In this document: positions 62,202 through 64,000 of the stretch, piece by piece
Layout: every line of letters begins with the position of its first letter
Position numbering within the stretch: the first letter of the stretch is position 1
DNA from: Candidatus Microbacterium phytovorans
GTDB lineage: Bacteria > Actinomycetota > Actinomycetes > Actinomycetales > Microbacteriaceae
NCBI GenBank assembly: GCA_029202445.1
Contig: CP119321.1
Span: forward strand, 558,001-622,000
Length of the DNA stretch: 64,000 nucleotides
Reading direction: 5' to 3'
Translations under genes and position numbers: made by a program
Notes under the pieces: generated by a model
The model's input: only the letters and a program-made list of their open reading frames with translations
Told to the model about the DNA's origin: nothing
The model's database searches: none

Positions 62202-62837
62202 TTACTTGACGAAGTAGATGACGATGAACAGGACGATCCAGACGACGTCGACGAAGTGCCAGTAGTACGACACGACGATCGAGGAAGTCATCTCCTTGCG
62301 TCCGAAGTTCTTTACGGCGTACGCACGACCGATCACGAGGAGGAACGCGATGAGGCCGCCCGTGACGTGGAGGGCGTGGAAGCCGGTCGTGAGGTAGAAC
62401 GCCGAGGCGTAGGAATCCGCACTGATCGGCATCCCCTCCGCGACGAGCGTGGCGTACTCCCACACCTGACCCGAGACGAAGACGGCGCCCATGATGAACG
62501 TCAGGAAGAACCACTCGACCATGCCCCACTGGCGGAACTGCCAGATCGTGCCCTTGCGGTAAGGCTGGAATCGCTCGGCGGCGAAGACACCGGCCTGGGC
62601 GGTGAACGACGAGAGCACCAGGATGAGCGTGTTGACCGCGGCGAAGGGGATGTTGAGCAGTTCCGTGCGGTCGGCCCAGAGTTCGGGCGACGCGTTGCGG
62701 ATCGTGAAGTAGATGGCGAACAGCCCCGCGAAGAACATGACCTCGCTGCCGAGCCACACGATGGTGCCGACAGCGACCGGATCCGGCCGCTTGACGGATC
62801 GCAAGGCTTGGGAGTAGGTAGCTGGAGAGGTCGTCAC
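62202..62837 (-). CDS. ctaE: cytochrome c oxidase subunit III
   Basis: 211 residues from GTG 62837 ([10 protein letters not shown]), six bases after a CATAAT box. Five membrane helices: [80 protein letters not shown] and [21 protein letters not shown]. Heads the ctaE-qcrCAB operon; trpD is divergent, the same order as in mycobacteria. Confidence 0.96.
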   Translation of the reverse strand: MTTSPATYSQALRSVKRPDPVAVGTIVWLGSEVMFFAGLFAIYFTIRNASPELWADRTELLNIPFAAVNTLILVLSSFTAQAGVFAAERFQPYRKGTIWQFRQWGMVEWFFLTFIMGAVFVSGQVWEYATLVAEGMPISADSYASAFYLTTGFHALHVTGGLIAFLLVIGRAYAVKNFGRKEMTSSIVVSYYWHFVDVVWIVLFIVIYFVK

Positions 62838-62843
62838 GCTCTC

Positions 62844-62849
62844 ATTATG
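62844..62849 (-). promoter_or_regulatory. -10 box of ctaE-qcrCAB
   Basis: Minus-strand CATAAT (five of six matches to TATAAT), six bases before the GTG. The closest consensus match among the leaderless starts here, fitting a highly expressed operon. Confidence 0.5.
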
Positions 62850-62953
62850 GCTGATTCGGCGGACGGTTTCCTCATCACTGAAGGTGGGTTCGACTTTCGG
62901 AGGGGTTGAGAGGGGCATCGGTACACGCCGTGAAGCCGCCGTGAGACTGCCGA

Positions 62954-62959
62954 TAGGAT
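62954..62959 (+). promoter_or_regulatory. -10 box of trpD
   Basis: TAGGAT, eight bases before the ATG at 62968. An in-frame ATG at 62962 is only two bases from the box and less likely. Confidence 0.45.
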
Positions 62960-62967
62960 CGATGCCC

Positions 62968-64000
62968 ATGGCGGAGCTCTACTCGTGGCCCGAGATCCTC
63001 ACGAACGTCCTCGCGCGACGTGACCTCAGCGTGTCCGAATCTACCTGGGCGATGCGCCAGGTGATGAGGGGTGAGGCGACGCCCTCGCAACTCGCGGGAT
63101 TCCTCATCGGACTGCGCGCAAAAGGCGAGACGGTCGACGAGATCGTGGGCTTCCGCGACGCGATCCTGGAGGCTGCGCTTCCCCTTCCCGTTCCCGCGGA
63201 CGTGCTCGACATCGTCGGAACGGGCGGTGACCGGTTCGGCACCGTGAACATCTCGACGATGTCTGCCATCGTCGCCGCCTCGACGGGCATCCCGGTCGTC
63301 AAGCACGGCAACAGGGCAGCCAGTTCGGCCTCGGGGTCCTCGGACGTGCTCGGCGCGCTCGGCATCGATCTGTCGCTCACCCCCGAGCGCGTCGCCGAGG
63401 TGCTGGCGGAGGTCGGCATCACCTTCGCGTTCGCTTCCGCCTTCCACCCGGGCTTCCGTCACGCCGGTGCCACGCGCGCCGAGCTCGGTGTCCCCACCGT
63501 GTTCAACTTCCTCGGCCCGCTGTGCAATCCTGCGCGGGCGGAGGCCAACGCCGTCGGGGTAGCGCAGCTCGATCGGGTGCCGCTCATCACCGGGGTCTTC
63601 CAGACCCGGGGTGCCACAGCGCTGGTGTTCCGAGGTGACGACGGACTCGACGAACTCACGACGACAGGGCACAGCCGGCTGTGGGAGATCTCTCGCGGCG
63701 ACATCCACGAGCACGACCTGGATCCGCGTGACATCGGCATCCCGTTGGCAGACATCAACGACCTCCTCGGCGGCGATGCCGCGCACAACGCCCAGGTTGT
63801 GCGCCGCGTGCTCGGCGGCGACTCCGGGCCCGTCCGCGACATCGTTCTCCTGAACGCCGCGGCGGGCATCGTGTCCTACGACCTGTTCCGCGACGCCGCA
63901 CAGGTGCAGGTTCCGATCGTCGAGCGGCTGTCGGCAGCGAAGAGTCGCGCTGCCGAGGCGATCGACACGGGAAAGGCCGCCGCCGCGCTCGACGACTGGG
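62968..64000 (+). CDS. trpD: anthranilate phosphoribosyltransferase, 5' part
   Basis: 344 codons are visible before the window ends, nearly the full length of the family (~340-350). Second step of tryptophan synthesis: anthranilate plus PRPP. PRPP-binding [17 protein letters not shown] and [21 protein letters not shown], then [32 protein letters not shown]. It stands alone, divergent from ctaE, an order shared with mycobacteria. Confidence 0.95.
   Translation, partial: MAELYSWPEILTNVLARRDLSVSESTWAMRQVMRGEATPSQLAGFLIGLRAKGETVDEIVGFRDAILEAALPLPVPADVLDIVGTGGDRFGTVNISTMSAIVAASTGIPVVKHGNRAASSASGSSDVLGALGIDLSLTPERVAEVLAEVGITFAFASAFHPGFRHAGATRAELGVPTVFNFLGPLCNPARAEANAVGVAQLDRVPLITGVFQTRGATALVFRGDDGLDELTTTGHSRLWEISRGDIHEHDLDPRDIGIPLADINDLLGGDAAHNAQVVRRVLGGDSGPVRDIVLLNAAAGIVSYDLFRDAAQVQVPIVERLSAAKSRAAEAIDTGKAAAALDDW

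Overview
The window is about 70% G+C, has short intergenic gaps and many GTG starts, and carries actinobacterial hallmarks: Wag31/DivIVA, SepF instead of FtsA, a GarA-type FHA protein next to two MerR regulators, a qcrCAB bc1 complex with a di-haem QcrC, and a PASTA kinase beside its likely DNA-binding substrate. The gene content and order fit the Microbacteriaceae, most likely Microbacterium or a close relative; the genus is an inference. No mobile element, prophage, CRISPR array, tRNA or rRNA was found, and no gene-free stretch exceeds 300 bases.

Layout. 0-5 kb: the end of a CoA-acylating semialdehyde dehydrogenase, a small unknown gene coupled to a CYTH protein, dihydrolipoyl dehydrogenase, then a copper-handling group (CopC-like lipid-anchorless membrane protein, a divergent Cys/Met-rich copper-storage-like protein, and a small Cys/His protein). 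4.9-6.7 kb: garA, ftsR and a second MerR gene. 6.8-18 kb: two ParA/MinD-type ATPases, pyruvate carboxylase, peptide deformylase, FadD, a ROK sugar kinase, an acyltransferase and class II DAHP synthase. 18-23.3 kb: PASTA kinase, LysM wall protein, Rv2175c-like DNA-binding protein, polyprenyl synthase, DUF3040. 23.4-39.9 kb: the division and cell wall (dcw) cluster mraZ-rsmH-ftsL-ftsI-murF-mraY-murD-ftsW-murG-murC-ftsQ-ftsZ-yggS-sepF-yggT-divIVA, with no murE between ftsI and murF. 39.9-54.3 kb: lspA, rluD, GNAT, Nudix, dnaE, an unknown membrane protein, hisD, nrdR, pyrD, a secreted Ig-like protein, DUF3043, an M20 dipeptidase and an A-type Fe-S carrier. 54.4-62.8 kb: the aerobic respiratory chain, ctaCDF on the plus strand and ctaE-qcrCAB on the minus strand, with a soluble PPM phosphatase at the junction. 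63-64 kb: the start of trpD.

Functionally, the window combines cell wall precursor synthesis and septation, terminal respiration, and parts of a Ser/Thr phosphorylation network (kinase, phosphatase and FHA protein).

The most notable non-gene signals are: many start codons lie 6-9 bases after a TAGRCT-like -10 box (probable leaderless mRNAs); in at least three places the TAG stop of one gene is the first half of the next gene's -10 box; phased repeats lie upstream of mraZ and of the gene at 46.2 kb; inverted repeats lie in front of ftsZ and divIVA; and the heptamer GGATGCC/GGCATCC is common enough to force otherwise rare codons.
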